Source: Vulcanimicrobiota bacterium
Lineage (GTDB): Bacteria > Vulcanimicrobiota > Xenobia > Xenobiales > Xenobiaceae
Assembly (NCBI GenBank): GCA_944322965.1
Contig: CALUQR010000002.1
Span: 124,001 to 188,000, forward strand
Length of the DNA stretch: 64,000 nucleotides
Direction: 5' to 3'
The notes under the pieces were generated by a model. The model was not told where the DNA came from. It searched no databases and saw nothing but the letters and a program-made list of their open reading frames with translations. A program made the translations under genes and the position numbers. This document shows, piece after piece, positions 18,085 to 27,316 of this stretch. The first letter of the stretch is position 1; each line of letters begins with the position of its first letter.

Positions 18085-18909
18085 TTAATTAGCCTGGGGG
18101 CCGAAGCGGCTCTTAATCTTTTGGTAGTCCTCTTCCGACATATACTGGCGCAAGTTGTCTAAGGAGGCTTTGGCGGAGGAGGCCCGCTGGGGATCGTACT
18201 TATCGCTGGCCTCTTGGCTGGCCTTTTTGAAGATCGACTTCAGTTCGTTCTCGCTGGCCTGACCCTTAGACTCAAAGTAGCGGATGGCCACCTCCCCTAA
18301 ACCGTAGGTCCAGCCGAAGACGAAGGGCGCGCTCACCAAGGAGCCTACGAAGGGGATGAGATTACTCAAGAAGAGGGCCGTCAACTGGCCGAAGACGCTC
18401 GCGCCGCAGCTCCCGGCGATAATGGCCAAGATGCGCTCCGGGGTCTCGTTGACCTTATAGACCTTACCTACCGCCACCACCATAGCCGACTGGATGGGCA
18501 TTAAGAAGACTAAGTCGCAGAAGGGGATGGGGATGAGGACGATAGCCGCCGCCCAGAAGGCGAAGTTAGTCACCGTATCTTGGGCGATCTCCCGCAGATT
18601 CTCCTCTTCGTCGAAGAAGTCGCTCAGAGGGGGCAAGGGGCGAGAGGCGTCCCGGCTGGGATTGAGCGCCGGGGCGGGGGGCAAGGGGGCGGCGTTCACC
18701 CCTACCGGAGGCAGGCCGCTAGTAGGGTAGTCGTAAGATTGGAAAAATTGCGGCGCGGCGGGGGCGGGCTGGGCGGGAGCGGAGTAGGCTGGCGCCGGTT
18801 GGGGCTCTTTGTGGACGGAGAGAGGCGGGGCCAGACGGTGGCCGCAGATATTGCAAAAACGGGAGTTCTCGCGCAATGGAGCTCCACACTTATTACAGAA
18901 CTTGGCCAT
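18085..18909 (-). CDS. Double zinc-ribbon membrane protein, DUF697/YcjF-like
   Basis: 274 aa from ATG 18909, where the zinc ribbon begins; the longer frame overlaps the divergent gene. Residues 4-24 hold CxxC...CxxC (FCNKCGAP, FCNICGHR). Residues 30-95 are Pro/Ala-rich. Residues ~110-215 have paired hydrophobic segments with IPIPFCDLVFLMPIQSAMVV and a Gly-rich second pair, as in the DUF697 membrane domain often fused to GTPases. No GTPase domain is present. The C-terminus is helical and charged. Possibly a membrane-stress or trafficking factor; function unknown. Confidence 0.65.
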   Translation of the reverse strand: MAKFCNKCGAPLRENSRFCNICGHRLAPPLSVHKEPQPAPAYSAPAQPAPAAPQFFQSYDYPTSGLPPVGVNAAPLPPAPALNPSRDASRPLPPLSDFFDEEENLREIAQDTVTNFAFWAAAIVLIPIPFCDLVFLMPIQSAMVVAVGKVYKVNETPERILAIIAGSCGASVFGQLTALFLSNLIPFVGSLVSAPFVFGWTYGLGEVAIRYFESKGQASENELKSIFKKASQEASDKYDPQRASSAKASLDNLRQYMSEEDYQKIKSRFGPQAN

Positions 18910-19041
18910 CTTTGCTATCCGCCCTTCTTGGGAAACTTCTGCCCCGCCTTCGCTATCGACAAAGGCGTTCCTGGATTGGGGTGCGAAAATGATCCCCCTA
19001 TTGTTTAGCCTTAAAGAAAGCTTGAGAGTTATCGAGAAGTT

Positions 19042-21141
19042 ATGAGTCAAGGAAATCCCCCCGCCCAGCCTAGCTCTGAGCCCCAGAACTTAGCGCCGAC
19101 TGAGCCCCAGAACTCTCCCCCCGCCGAGCCCCAAGAGAGCTCCGCCCCGGCCCAGGAGAATGAAACCTCCTCCGCCGAGACGGGGGACAAGTCTTCTACG
19201 CCAGGGGAAGGGGAAAAAGCCCCTGCCCCCGGGGAAGAGCCAGTTAGCGCCGCTCCGGTTACGGCGGAGCCTAAAGTTAAGGAGTCTCCCGCCGCCGAGA
19301 CTTACGCCCAGTTAGATCCTAAAAAGCAGGAGGAGCTAACGGAGCTAGCTATGAGCCTAGCCCCTCCGCCCCCGCCCACCCAGCGGGGCTTTAAGATCTT
19401 GTGGGCGATAATTGCGGCGGCTCTCATCTTAGTAATCGTAGCTCTCACTTGGCGCTCCTCTTCGCTAGGGGGCGGCGGGGGAGAGATGATGGAGGAAGCC
19501 GCCCGCCGGGCCCCGCGCACCACCCTCTTTATGGCGGCGGTCGACGTGCGTCAGGCGGAGGAGTTACAAAAGAAGGCCCACCAGATTATCGCCTTGGCGG
19601 CTACCATCCCCTCCGTGCGGGAAAACTTCGCCTCCAGCTGGCCCCGCAATTTGGAGATCGACTTCTTAAAAGAGGTCGCCCCCCACTTAGAAGGGGCGGG
19701 GGCCTGGATTATCGATAGCGATCTCCACGCCGAAGCGCTCACCAATCCCGAAACGATTAAGACGGGGCGCAATATCTCCGTCCTGATCCACCCCCTTAAG
19801 GCGGAAGAGCCGGTTAAGGCCCTCTGTGAGCGGATCCAAAAGGCCTGGCAAGAGGATCATCCCGGGGTAACCTACCTCAACCAAGCGGCTCCGGAGACGG
19901 GGACCCAGGCTATCTTGCACGCCCCCCAAGATCAGCGCGGTTTCTCCTGGACTATCTACCAAGGGGTAGCTTACGTAGGTACCTCCTACCAGGATTTAGT
20001 GAGCGTCTTAAAGCCCCGCCCCGCGGGCGAGTCCTTAGCGGATAATCCCCTCTACCAGCAGGCCTTAGCCCAGGCCCCTAAGCAGGGCTTGTGGGCCGGC
20101 CATCTCTTCCTCAACTTACAGCAGCTGGCCCAATTGCCCGCTATCCAAGGTATCTTTAGCGCCTCCCCGGAGGGGGCCAAATTTATTAACGTCTTAGAGT
20201 ACGCCCTCTTAGACGCGCGCTTACAGGGCGGCTCCCAGCCCGTCCTCCACTTTAATGGGCGCTTAGCCCTCAGTCCCCAAGCGGCTGAGCTCTACCCCCA
20301 AATTTTAAAGGATCCCAGCTTAAATATCCCCTTCAACTCCTTAGCGAATCACCCCTCGACTAGCGGAACCTACTCCGCCCTCAACTTAAAAGTCCTCTGG
20401 CAGAGTTTCGTACTCTTAGCTAAGCTGAGTCCGGAAGGGCAGCAGAATTTAGCTAGGATCGAGTCCGCCTTAAAGGGTCAAGGGACTAGCTTAGAGGAGA
20501 TCTTAGGGGCTCTGAGCGGGGAAGCGGCCCTCTCAGGGAGCGGTTTAGCCCAGGCCCAGGCGGAAGATTTCTTCGCCGAACCCGGTTTGGCTACGGTAGC
20601 CGCCCGCTTAGCGCGCGTACCCTTAGTAGTTACCTTAGGGATCCAGGATAAGGCCAAATTTGACCAGCTCTGGTCCCATTTCCCCCAGGCGGAGATAGGG
20701 CTCAAATTTGCGGCCCAAGCTTATGAGACCCCTAAAAAGGATAAGGTCTATAAGTTCCGCAACGCCGCCGACCTCTACCTGGCCTTTACCCCCCAAGAGA
20801 TCCTCTTCTCCAATAACCATCCCCAAGAGGAGGTAGAGGCTCTGGTAGCCCGCCAAGCGGTTAAATCCTGGGACCAGGCGGTGAAGGTTCCCGGCTTAGC
20901 TAAGGATTGGCAAAAAGGCGTCTTCTTAGCTATTCAAAATATGGGGGCCAACTATGGAGAGATGATCTTAGGCTTCCAGATGGCCCAGAAGAAGACGAAA
21001 GATCCCCAGCAGTTGGCTACTTTAAAGGCCCTCTTAGAGATCTGTAAGCTCCTCGAAAAGTCGGTGGGCTTGGCGGTCACTAACTTTAAGTTAGAGCCCC
21101 AAGGGTTAGTCTTAACCTCCAGTATCGAGTTGCGCCGCTAA
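19042..21141 (+). CDS. Single-pass membrane protein, DUF3352-like
   Basis: 699 aa. Residues 1-110 are Pro/Glu/Ser-rich and disordered; a transmembrane helix lies at ~117-135 (ILWAIIAAALILVIVAL); residues 155-699 are a large extracytoplasmic domain starting APRTTLFMAAVDV, with the repeated strand-helix layout of DUF3352 proteins found in cyanobacteria and other diderms. No catalytic motif is known. The gene is divergent from the zinc-ribbon gene and ends before a 21-bp perfect hairpin. ATG 19042 is the only sensible start. Confidence 0.65.
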   Translation: MSQGNPPAQPSSEPQNLAPTEPQNSPPAEPQESSAPAQENETSSAETGDKSSTPGEGEKAPAPGEEPVSAAPVTAEPKVKESPAAETYAQLDPKKQEELTELAMSLAPPPPPTQRGFKILWAIIAAALILVIVALTWRSSSLGGGGGEMMEEAARRAPRTTLFMAAVDVRQAEELQKKAHQIIALAATIPSVRENFASSWPRNLEIDFLKEVAPHLEGAGAWIIDSDLHAEALTNPETIKTGRNISVLIHPLKAEEPVKALCERIQKAWQEDHPGVTYLNQAAPETGTQAILHAPQDQRGFSWTIYQGVAYVGTSYQDLVSVLKPRPAGESLADNPLYQQALAQAPKQGLWAGHLFLNLQQLAQLPAIQGIFSASPEGAKFINVLEYALLDARLQGGSQPVLHFNGRLALSPQAAELYPQILKDPSLNIPFNSLANHPSTSGTYSALNLKVLWQSFVLLAKLSPEGQQNLARIESALKGQGTSLEEILGALSGEAALSGSGLAQAQAEDFFAEPGLATVAARLARVPLVVTLGIQDKAKFDQLWSHFPQAEIGLKFAAQAYETPKKDKVYKFRNAADLYLAFTPQEILFSNNHPQEEVEALVARQAVKSWDQAVKVPGLAKDWQKGVFLAIQNMGANYGEMILGFQMAQKKTKDPQQLATLKALLEICKLLEKSVGLAVTNFKLEPQGLVLTSSIELRR

Positions 21142-21183
21142 GACTTGAGCCAGGGCCTAATCTCTAGGCTCTGGGACTAAAGA

Positions 21184-21227
21184 AGCTCCCCCTAGGGCCC
21201 TAAGAACTTAGGGCCCTAGGGGGAGCT
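21184..21227. terminator. Perfect 21-bp hairpin, bidirectional terminator
   Basis: Arms 21184-21204 and 21207-21227 are exact complements with a 2-base loop, followed by CTTTTAGAG on the plus strand. Lies between convergent genes. Confidence 0.8.
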
Positions 21228-21249
21228 CTTTTAGAGTCGTTTTAAATTA

Positions 21250-22578
21250 CTAAAAGTTCAAACCCGGCAGACTCAAGTTGGCGCCCTTCTCGGGGGCGTG
21301 GGGATTTAGCTCTGGGTGGAGGGCGAAGATGCCCGCCAAGACGCGCAGACAGGCTCGGTCCTGTTGGCGCTGTTTATAGGCGTCGTGGGAGGCCGTACCC
21401 TCAATACTTTGGAAATAATTGTCCTTATCGATAATCTGGACTTCGAGCGGGAAGAGGAGGCGGAACTCCTGCTCGGCGCCCGGACCTTCCAACTCTTGGA
21501 GCAGGCCCTCTAAGTCGGGGCCCAGGTGGTATTTCTCCAACTGGGCGCGCATGCGCCTGGTTTTAAAGAAGCCCGGATTCTCCAACTTTACCAGCTGATG
21601 GACGGTAAATTGGAGCGACTGGTAGTCGGAGCTAGAGTCGGGGTTATAATTTTCGCGTTCCCGCTGCACTTGGGCCTGGTCGAGGGTGGTCAGGCGGTCG
21701 AACTTTTGGGAGAGTTGGGCGAAATACTCTTCGCGCTCTTTAGGGGAGAGTTCGCGATGATTGAAGATCTGGTCCCCTAAGAGGGAGCGATAGGCGGGCA
21801 GATTTAAGAGGCTATTGCGACTGCGCCCCGGGGTGAGGTTGGCGAAGGTGATGACGTTATACTCGTAGAGGTAGTAGAGGACCCGCAGAGCGTCTAAGCG
21901 GTTGTGGGTCACCAACTTGACCCCTAAGCGATCGTGGATCTTCTCGGAGACGTTTTTGGGCTTATGTAAGAGTTTTAAGATTAAGCTATCGCGGCTCTTC
22001 TCTTCCTTATAGAAGACGCCATAGAGGGGGATCTGCTCTTCACCCGTCCCTAAGACTACGCCAGCTGAAGTAGTGCTAATATTTTGGCGGAACTTATCTA
22101 AGATCTGGCGCTTGATCTCCGGGAAGAACTCGGCCCGCATGGTATTATCCAGATGGTGGATAGTATGCATTACCCGCAAGATGGCGCAGGACCAAGCTTG
22201 GCGCTCGGTGGTGCGGGGGCCGGAGGCCCAGACTAAGAGGTCGCGCACGTCGTTTAAGCGCTCAATTTCGGCGGGGATAGTCAAGTAGGTGGGGCAGGAG
22301 CTGTGGCCGCGGCTAAAGTGCAACTTAATAAAGCGCAGGGCCTCGGCGAAGAGATCTTCGACCGTCTCCCGGTCTTGGCTATCGTTTAGATCGTAACCGT
22401 AATTGTAAAGGAACTGGTGGGCCTGGGCGCGATCGTCTACGGTCAGCGCTTGGAGGTCGATGGGGGATTGGCCTTCCACCAGGCAGGCTAAAATATCCCA
22501 AGTAAAATCGCTAGCGGGCGTAGGCTGCCCGGAGGGGGAAGAGGAGGGGGAGACCTGAGGATGGTAGGAACTAGGCAT
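21250..22578 (-). CDS. RelA/SpoT synthetase-like protein (TIGR04552-type)
   Basis: 442 aa. The central part shows the order of motifs of the nucleotidyltransferase fold used by (p)ppGpp synthetases: KLLHKPKNVSEKIHDRLGVKLVT (near residue 205), DYQSLQFTVHQL (near 325, cf. the RelA YQSLH), and PLEVQIIDKDNY (near 385, cf. EVQIRT), then ASHDAYKQRQQDRA. No HD hydrolase, TGS or ACT domain is visible. Residues 1-20 are disordered. The family name is from memory and enzymatic activity is not shown. It sits 17 bases downstream of xerC on the same strand, so they may share a transcript. Confidence 0.5.
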   Translation of the reverse strand: MPSSYHPQVSPSSSPSGQPTPASDFTWDILACLVEGQSPIDLQALTVDDRAQAHQFLYNYGYDLNDSQDRETVEDLFAEALRFIKLHFSRGHSSCPTYLTIPAEIERLNDVRDLLVWASGPRTTERQAWSCAILRVMHTIHHLDNTMRAEFFPEIKRQILDKFRQNISTTSAGVVLGTGEEQIPLYGVFYKEEKSRDSLILKLLHKPKNVSEKIHDRLGVKLVTHNRLDALRVLYYLYEYNVITFANLTPGRSRNSLLNLPAYRSLLGDQIFNHRELSPKEREEYFAQLSQKFDRLTTLDQAQVQRERENYNPDSSSDYQSLQFTVHQLVKLENPGFFKTRRMRAQLEKYHLGPDLEGLLQELEGPGAEQEFRLLFPLEVQIIDKDNYFQSIEGTASHDAYKQRQQDRACLRVLAGIFALHPELNPHAPEKGANLSLPGLNF

Positions 22579-22594
22579 TTACATCTCTACTCTC

Positions 22595-23557
22595 TCACTG
22601 GCGCGGGTGGCTCTGATCGTAGACTTCGCGCATATGGGTGCGGGAGAGGTTAGTATAAATTTGGGTGGTGGAGAGGCTAGAGTGGCCCAGGAGCTCCTTA
22701 ATAGTCACTAGATCGGCCCCGCCCTCCAACATGTGGGTGGCAAAGGAGTGGCGCAAAGTGTGGGGGGAGGCGTCCTTAAAGACGCCCGCTTCTAGTTTAA
22801 GGCGGTCGAAGAGGAGCTCCACCGCCCGCCGGGAGAGGCGAGTATAGTGGCGATTGAGGAAGAGGGCAGGATCTTTGGAGGGAGGGCGCACCTCTAAGTA
22901 GCGGGCCAGCGTATTCCAAGCGGATTGGTTAATAAAGACGTAGCGCTGTTTACTGCCCTTACCCAAAACGCGCAGGCTGTACTCGTCTAAGTTGATATCG
23001 GCCATATTGAGGCCGGTGATCTCCGCTAGGCGCATCCCCGTAGCGTAGAGCAGCTCCACGATAGCCGCGTTGCGAATATCCTTCCAATCCTTAGCTTGCT
23101 GCAATTTATGTTGCATATACTCCAAAAGGCGCTCAATATCGCTGTGATTTAAGACTTTGGGTAGACTGCGCCCCATCTTGGCCCCGGCGATGGTGCTCAT
23201 GGGCGAAGTCTCGAGGCGCTTATCGTAGACCAAAAAGCGAAAGTAGCTCTTGAGGGAGGCGATCTTGCGATTGAGGGCGATGGCCGTATATTGGTGGGTA
23301 GTGCGCAAGTAGGCTAGGTACTCGCCTATGGTGCGAGCGTCTATATCGTCTAGGGTGAGGCCCTCTTGGAAGAGGGGGCGAAAGTAATTGAGGAAGATGC
23401 GCAGATCGTCTTTGTACTCCTGCACCGTGCGCCGGGCCAAATTCTTCTGCAGGGAGATATAATTGAGAAAGTCCTCCACATACCAGTTGCGCGCTTCATC
23501 CAGTTGAGCCTGGTGGAGTTGGCCTGCTACCGGGTGGTGTGCACTCTGATTAGACAT
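22595..23557 (-). CDS. xerC: Tyrosine recombinase XerC/XerD
   Basis: Site-specific recombinase that resolves chromosome dimers at dif. The start is ATG 23557 (MSNQSAHH), giving 320 aa. N-terminal SAM-like core-binding domain at ~25-115 (FLNYISLQKNLARRTVQEY) and C-terminal catalytic domain with Arg in TGMRLAEI, the HTLRHSFATHML box with His/Arg, GHSSLSTTQIYTNL and the nucleophile Tyr in IYTNL. Only one Xer protein is in this window, so whether it is XerC, XerD or a single-recombinase form cannot be settled. It has its own candidate promoter downstream of rnhB. Confidence 0.88.
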   Translation of the reverse strand: MSNQSAHHPVAGQLHQAQLDEARNWYVEDFLNYISLQKNLARRTVQEYKDDLRIFLNYFRPLFQEGLTLDDIDARTIGEYLAYLRTTHQYTAIALNRKIASLKSYFRFLVYDKRLETSPMSTIAGAKMGRSLPKVLNHSDIERLLEYMQHKLQQAKDWKDIRNAAIVELLYATGMRLAEITGLNMADINLDEYSLRVLGKGSKQRYVFINQSAWNTLARYLEVRPPSKDPALFLNRHYTRLSRRAVELLFDRLKLEAGVFKDASPHTLRHSFATHMLEGGADLVTIKELLGHSSLSTTQIYTNLSRTHMREVYDQSHPRQ

Positions 23558-23589
23558 GGGGGACCCTCGCTTCCAAAGATTGCCCAAGA

Positions 23590-23598
23590 ATTATAACA
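23590..23598 (-). promoter_or_regulatory. Extended -10 promoter for xerC
   Basis: On the minus strand TGTTATAAT (TGn plus consensus TATAAT) ends 33 bases before ATG 23557. No good -35 at 16-18 bases; the TGn may substitute. Confidence 0.5.
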
Positions 23599-23640
23599 TA
23601 ACTTAGAGCGCCAAGGTACAGTATAGGCCTGGATAGGGGC

Positions 23641-24399
23641 CTATTCTTCGTCAAAGAGGCTCAATTCTCGGGGCTTAAGGGAGGCCGCTTGGCGCACGGG
23701 CTCAAAGTTTAAGCGGTGGTAGGGGGAGGGGCCGTAAAGGCGCAGGGCCTCTAGGTGGGCGGCCGTGCCATAACCCTTATTCTCCGCCCAAGCGTACTGG
23801 GGCCACTTTAAGTGGGCCTCCTCTAAGAGCTGGTCCCGATAGACCTTAGCTAAGATAGAGGCGGCGGCAATGGCCGGTAAGCGCCCGTCGCCTTTGATGA
23901 CCGCCCGCTGGGGGTAAGGGCAGTTAGGGAGCGTTTGGGAGCCGTCTACGGCTACTAGTTGGGGGGCAAGTTCTAAGTCGCCCAAGGCTAAGGCCATCCC
24001 CTCTAAGGCGGAAGCTAAGATATTGGCGCGCTCATTTAAGCTCTGGACGCTAATCTCCCGCAGGGCCCACCTAGAGCGCATCTTGATCCATTGGGCCAAG
24101 ACCTGGCGCTCTAGAGGTTTTAATTTCTTAGAGTCATTGAGCCCCGGCAGCCAGACTCGCCCCTCTAAGAGGACGGCGCCCGCCACTAATGGGCCGGCTA
24201 GAGGCCCCCGCCCCACTTCGTCGCAGCCTACTACCCCTTGAGGGGCCAAAGACTCTTGCTCTAAGTACATCCCCTCTAAGCGTTGGCGCTCTCGCTCTAA
24301 CCAGGGGCGGGCCTGGGGTAAGAGTTCTAAACTCTCCTCCCAACTGGCGCCGGGGGGGAGACTCTTTAAGACGTAGCTTAAATTGATTCTGGGGGGCAT
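23641..24399 (-). CDS. rnhB: Ribonuclease HII
   Basis: Removes RNA from RNA-DNA hybrids and single ribonucleotides from DNA. The 252 aa include CDEVGRGPLAGPLVAGAV (first catalytic Asp-Glu), LNDSKKL, AVDGSQTL (Asp) and an ASILAKVYRD segment. An N-terminal extension of ~57 residues precedes the catalytic core. It follows rbgA by 8 bases in the ffh-to-xerC gene string; rnhB next to rbgA is a common conserved arrangement. Confidence 0.95.
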   Translation of the reverse strand: MPPRINLSYVLKSLPPGASWEESLELLPQARPWLERERQRLEGMYLEQESLAPQGVVGCDEVGRGPLAGPLVAGAVLLEGRVWLPGLNDSKKLKPLERQVLAQWIKMRSRWALREISVQSLNERANILASALEGMALALGDLELAPQLVAVDGSQTLPNCPYPQRAVIKGDGRLPAIAAASILAKVYRDQLLEEAHLKWPQYAWAENKGYGTAAHLEALRLYGPSPYHRLNFEPVRQAASLKPRELSLFDEE

Positions 24400-24407
24400 A
24401 GAAGAGA

Positions 24408-25328
24408 CTAAGGGGCCAATTCTAAGGTTAAGGGGGCCATCTCCCCTTGGGCGAAGGCCTGCAAGAGGTGGTGGGCGCAGCGGGGAATATCAGGCTCCTT
24501 ATTGGCGATAGTCAATTTCTTGGCCCAAGCCAATTGGGCTAAGCGCTCTTCAGGGGTTAAGGGGGAATTTTCCCCTTGCCACTCTTCCCAGAGAGAGAGG
24601 GGAATAAAGGGCGGGCGCAGTTGGCGCTCCCAGAGGGTCTCTAAGAGGAGTTGGCCCGCTAACTCTTGGGGGATAGCTTCGTGGCGCACGCAACTAGCGG
24701 CCGCTAAGGCCATTAAGGTCTGGGCGTCTTCGATCTTAGGATAGAGGATGCCGGGAGAGTCTAAGATCTGCCACTTGCCCTCGACGCTCACCCACTGGTT
24801 GCCCCGCGTCACCCCCGGCTTAGCCCCCGTCTTGGCGCGGGTGGCCCCCGCTAAGCGATTTAAGAGGGAAGATTTGCCCACGTTGGGTATTCCGGCCACC
24901 ACTAAGCGGGGATCGCGGGGGCGCATCCCCTTAGCTTGGCGCTTGGTATTTAGCTGCTGGCGCACTTGGGCTAAGCTCTGCTCTAAGGGACCCGCCCCGC
25001 GCCCGGAAGAGGAGCGCATACTGACCGCCCGCAGTTGGGCCTTTTTAAACCAAGCTAACCAACGCTCCGTCTCTTCCGCTTGGGCCAAGTCGCTCTTATT
25101 GAGCACAAAGATCAGCTCTTTGCGCTTGCGAGCTAAGAGCTCTTCTAATTCCGGTTGGCGGGAAGAGCGCGGGAGGCGGGCGTCTAAGACTAAGAGGACC
25201 ACGTCGGCTAACTCTAATTGGCTCTCTAATTGGCGCAGAGCCTTGCGCATGTGGCCCGGGAACCAGGAAAAGCCCCGCTGGGGGGAGGCGGCTTCTCTCT
25301 CTTTATCTGGGGATGGGGGATTAGGCAT
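24408..25328 (-). CDS. rbgA: Ribosome-biogenesis GTPase RbgA/YlqF
   Basis: Circularly permuted GTPase for late 50S assembly. 306 aa: FPGHMRKALR near residue 23, VLDARLPRSSRQPEL, G4 motif NKSD near 75, then G1 GIPNVGKSSLLN near 165, G2 TRGNQW and G3 DSPG near 205. G4 before G1 is the diagnostic permutation. It lies between lepB and rnhB, a conserved order in several phyla. Confidence 0.93.
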   Translation of the reverse strand: MPNPPSPDKEREAASPQRGFSWFPGHMRKALRQLESQLELADVVLLVLDARLPRSSRQPELEELLARKRKELIFVLNKSDLAQAEETERWLAWFKKAQLRAVSMRSSSGRGAGPLEQSLAQVRQQLNTKRQAKGMRPRDPRLVVAGIPNVGKSSLLNRLAGATRAKTGAKPGVTRGNQWVSVEGKWQILDSPGILYPKIEDAQTLMALAAASCVRHEAIPQELAGQLLLETLWERQLRPPFIPLSLWEEWQGENSPLTPEERLAQLAWAKKLTIANKEPDIPRCAHHLLQAFAQGEMAPLTLELAP

Positions 25329-25345
25329 AAGACTAAATAGCGCCT

Positions 25346-25951
25346 TTAGTGGAGCGCGCCCTGGCGCTGGAGGGGCCAGAAGATGAGGACCGCCTTGCCC
25401 ACTACGTTTTTTAGGGGCAGGGGACCCCAGTAGCGGGAGTCGTCCGAATTATTGCGATTGTCGCCCATGACGAAGACGTGGCCCGGGGGGATGCGGTAGG
25501 GCGGGAAGTCGGCTAACATGGCTTCTTTGATATAGGGCTCCTTTTGGGGGAGTCCATTGAGGTAGAGGACCCCGTTGGCAATCTCTATAACGTCGTTCTC
25601 TACGGCCACTACCCTTTTAATAAAGTCCGTGCCCTCTTGGTCGGGGAGGTGGGGCGGGTGGAAGACGATGATCTCCCCCCGGCTGGGGGAGGCGAAGTTG
25701 TAGACGAAGCGGTTGACTAAGATGTAATCGTTAACTAAGAGGGTGGGCACCATCGATTCGGAGGGGATATAGAAACTGCGCACTACGAAGGTAATGAGCA
25801 CGATGGCCGCCATACCGGCTACGAGGAAGGAGTCTAAGTACTCGCGGGCCATCTTCTTCCACCAGTAGCCCAGCCGATGGCGCAATAGGGTGATGGTGAG
25901 CCTGGCGGCGGCCAATAGGTAGAGTACGCAGACTAAGTAGACTTCCTTCAT
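25346..25951 (-). CDS. lepB: Signal peptidase I
   Basis: Membrane serine protease that removes signal peptides. ATG 25951 (MKEVYLVC) is used; the longer frame adds residues with no family support. Two hydrophobic N-terminal segments (residues ~4-17 and 35-54), then IPSESMVPTLL with the catalytic Ser, DFIKRVVA with the catalytic Lys and GDNRNNSDDSRYWG (box E). 201 aa fits the family. The first hydrophobic segment is extra compared with one-pass enzymes. Confidence 0.95.
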   Translation of the reverse strand: MKEVYLVCVLYLLAAARLTITLLRHRLGYWWKKMAREYLDSFLVAGMAAIVLITFVVRSFYIPSESMVPTLLVNDYILVNRFVYNFASPSRGEIIVFHPPHLPDQEGTDFIKRVVAVENDVIEIANGVLYLNGLPQKEPYIKEAMLADFPPYRIPPGHVFVMGDNRNNSDDSRYWGPLPLKNVVGKAVLIFWPLQRQGALH

Positions 25952-26031
25952 AACTAGTACACCTCTAACGGCCCCCAATATACGGAGCCCGGGCAGAATT
26001 ATCCTCTCCTCTGGGGGCCGGGCTAAAGAAA

Positions 26032-26059
26032 GGGCCCCGCCCCTTGCGGGGCGGGGCCC
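26032..26059 (-). terminator. Terminator after rplS
   Basis: 12-bp perfect GC stem (26032-26043 with 26048-26059, loop TTGC) followed by TTTCTTT on the minus strand. Separates the ribosomal part of the cluster from lepB. Confidence 0.8.
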
Positions 26060-26097
26060 AAGGTCCCAAAAGACCGGGAGTAGGGGACTAGGCCGCC

Positions 26098-26454
26098 CTA
26101 CTTAGCGACGTTGACTCTTCTCTCTTTGACGCGGGCCTTCTTACCGACCAGGTCGCGCAGGTAGAAGAGGCGAGCCCGACGGACGGCGCCGTGACGGACG
26201 ACCTCCACCTTAGCTAAACGGGGGCTGTGCACCAAGATGGTGCGCTCTACGCCTACGCCGCCGGAAATCTTACGCAAAGTGAAGCTCTCCTTCAGACCGG
26301 AGTTGCCCCGCTTAATGCAGATGCCCTCGAAGGCCTGAGAGCGCTCTTTGCCGCCTTCGATAACTTTTAACCAAGCTTTTACCGTGTCGCCAGGGCCGAA
26401 GGTGGGGAACTCTTTTTTCATTTGCTCGCGTTCAATGCTCTTGATCAGATCCAT
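26098..26454 (-). CDS. rplS: 50S ribosomal protein L19
   Basis: Ribosomal protein at the 30S-50S interface. From ATG 26454 (MDLIKSIE), 118 aa. [57 protein letters not shown] and [20 protein letters not shown] are standard L19 features. The ~135-base gap to trmD is larger than others in the cluster and could hold its own promoter or leader; no clear structure was seen there. Confidence 0.97.
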   Translation of the reverse strand: MDLIKSIEREQMKKEFPTFGPGDTVKAWLKVIEGGKERSQAFEGICIKRGNSGLKESFTLRKISGGVGVERTILVHSPRLAKVEVVRHGAVRRARLFYLRDLVGKKARVKERRVNVAK

Positions 26455-26590
26455 GGTGGGAATTCCTTCTCTAAACAAATCTCTGCTGTGCCACTTGGGG
26501 ACGATTTCTTAGTTCCCTACTGGCTCTAGATACTACTGATAAGTAAAACGCAGTAGTGCCGCAATATTCTAGCAAAAGAGCTTAAGTAAA

Positions 26591-27313
26591 TCAAGGCTTT
26601 TGCTGGGCTAAAAACTCCCGCTCTTGGGGGCTTAAGGGGTAATCGACCAGGAGATCGGGCCGTTTGCGTAGGGTATTTAAGAGGGCCTGTTCCCGGCGCC
26701 AGCGGGCGATCTTTTGGTGATCGCCGCTCGTTAAGACGGCGGGCACCTCTAAGCCGCGGAAGTTGGCCGGGCGGGTGTAGTGGGGGTAATCTAGGATTCC
26801 GGTGGAGAAAGACTCCTGGGAGGCCGACTGCTCGTCGATAACGCCCGGCAAGAGGCGAATGACGGCGTCCGCTAAGACCATAGCCCCCAACTCGCCCCCC
26901 GAAATGACGAAGTCGCCCAAAGAGATCTCTTCGTCCACGTAGTGGGTGATAATGCGCTCGTCTATCCCCTCGTAGTGGCCGCAGAGCAAGATGAGGTGCT
27001 CGACATTACGGGCCAACTCTTCCACCTTACTCTGCTTTAAGGGCTGGCCTTGGGGGGAGAGGTAGACGACCCGGCGACTAGCGGAACCTACTAAGAGCTC
27101 GTCTAAGGCTCGCCCCACGGGTTCAGGTTGCATGACCATCCCGCTACCCCCGCCATAGGGGATGTCGTCCGTCTGCCAGTGGCGACCGCTGCCATAGGGG
27201 CGCAAGTCGACTAAGTTGAGCTGGACTAAACCCTTCTTTTGGGCTCTGGCGGGGATGGAGGTAAAGAGGGGAGCGAACATCTCCGGGAAGAGAGTGATAA
27301 TATCTAGGCGCAT
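26591..27313 (-). CDS. trmD: tRNA (guanine-37-N1)-methyltransferase
   Basis: Methylates G37 of tRNAs reading CNN codons, preventing frameshifts. 240 aa SPOUT knot enzyme: [43 protein letters not shown] and [15 protein letters not shown] with the knot residues. Starts 3 bases after rimM on the minus strand. Confidence 0.97.
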   Translation of the reverse strand: MRLDIITLFPEMFAPLFTSIPARAQKKGLVQLNLVDLRPYGSGRHWQTDDIPYGGGSGMVMQPEPVGRALDELLVGSASRRVVYLSPQGQPLKQSKVEELARNVEHLILLCGHYEGIDERIITHYVDEEISLGDFVISGGELGAMVLADAVIRLLPGVIDEQSASQESFSTGILDYPHYTRPANFRGLEVPAVLTSGDHQKIARWRREQALLNTLRKRPDLLVDYPLSPQEREFLAQQKP

Positions 27314-27316
27314 CTT

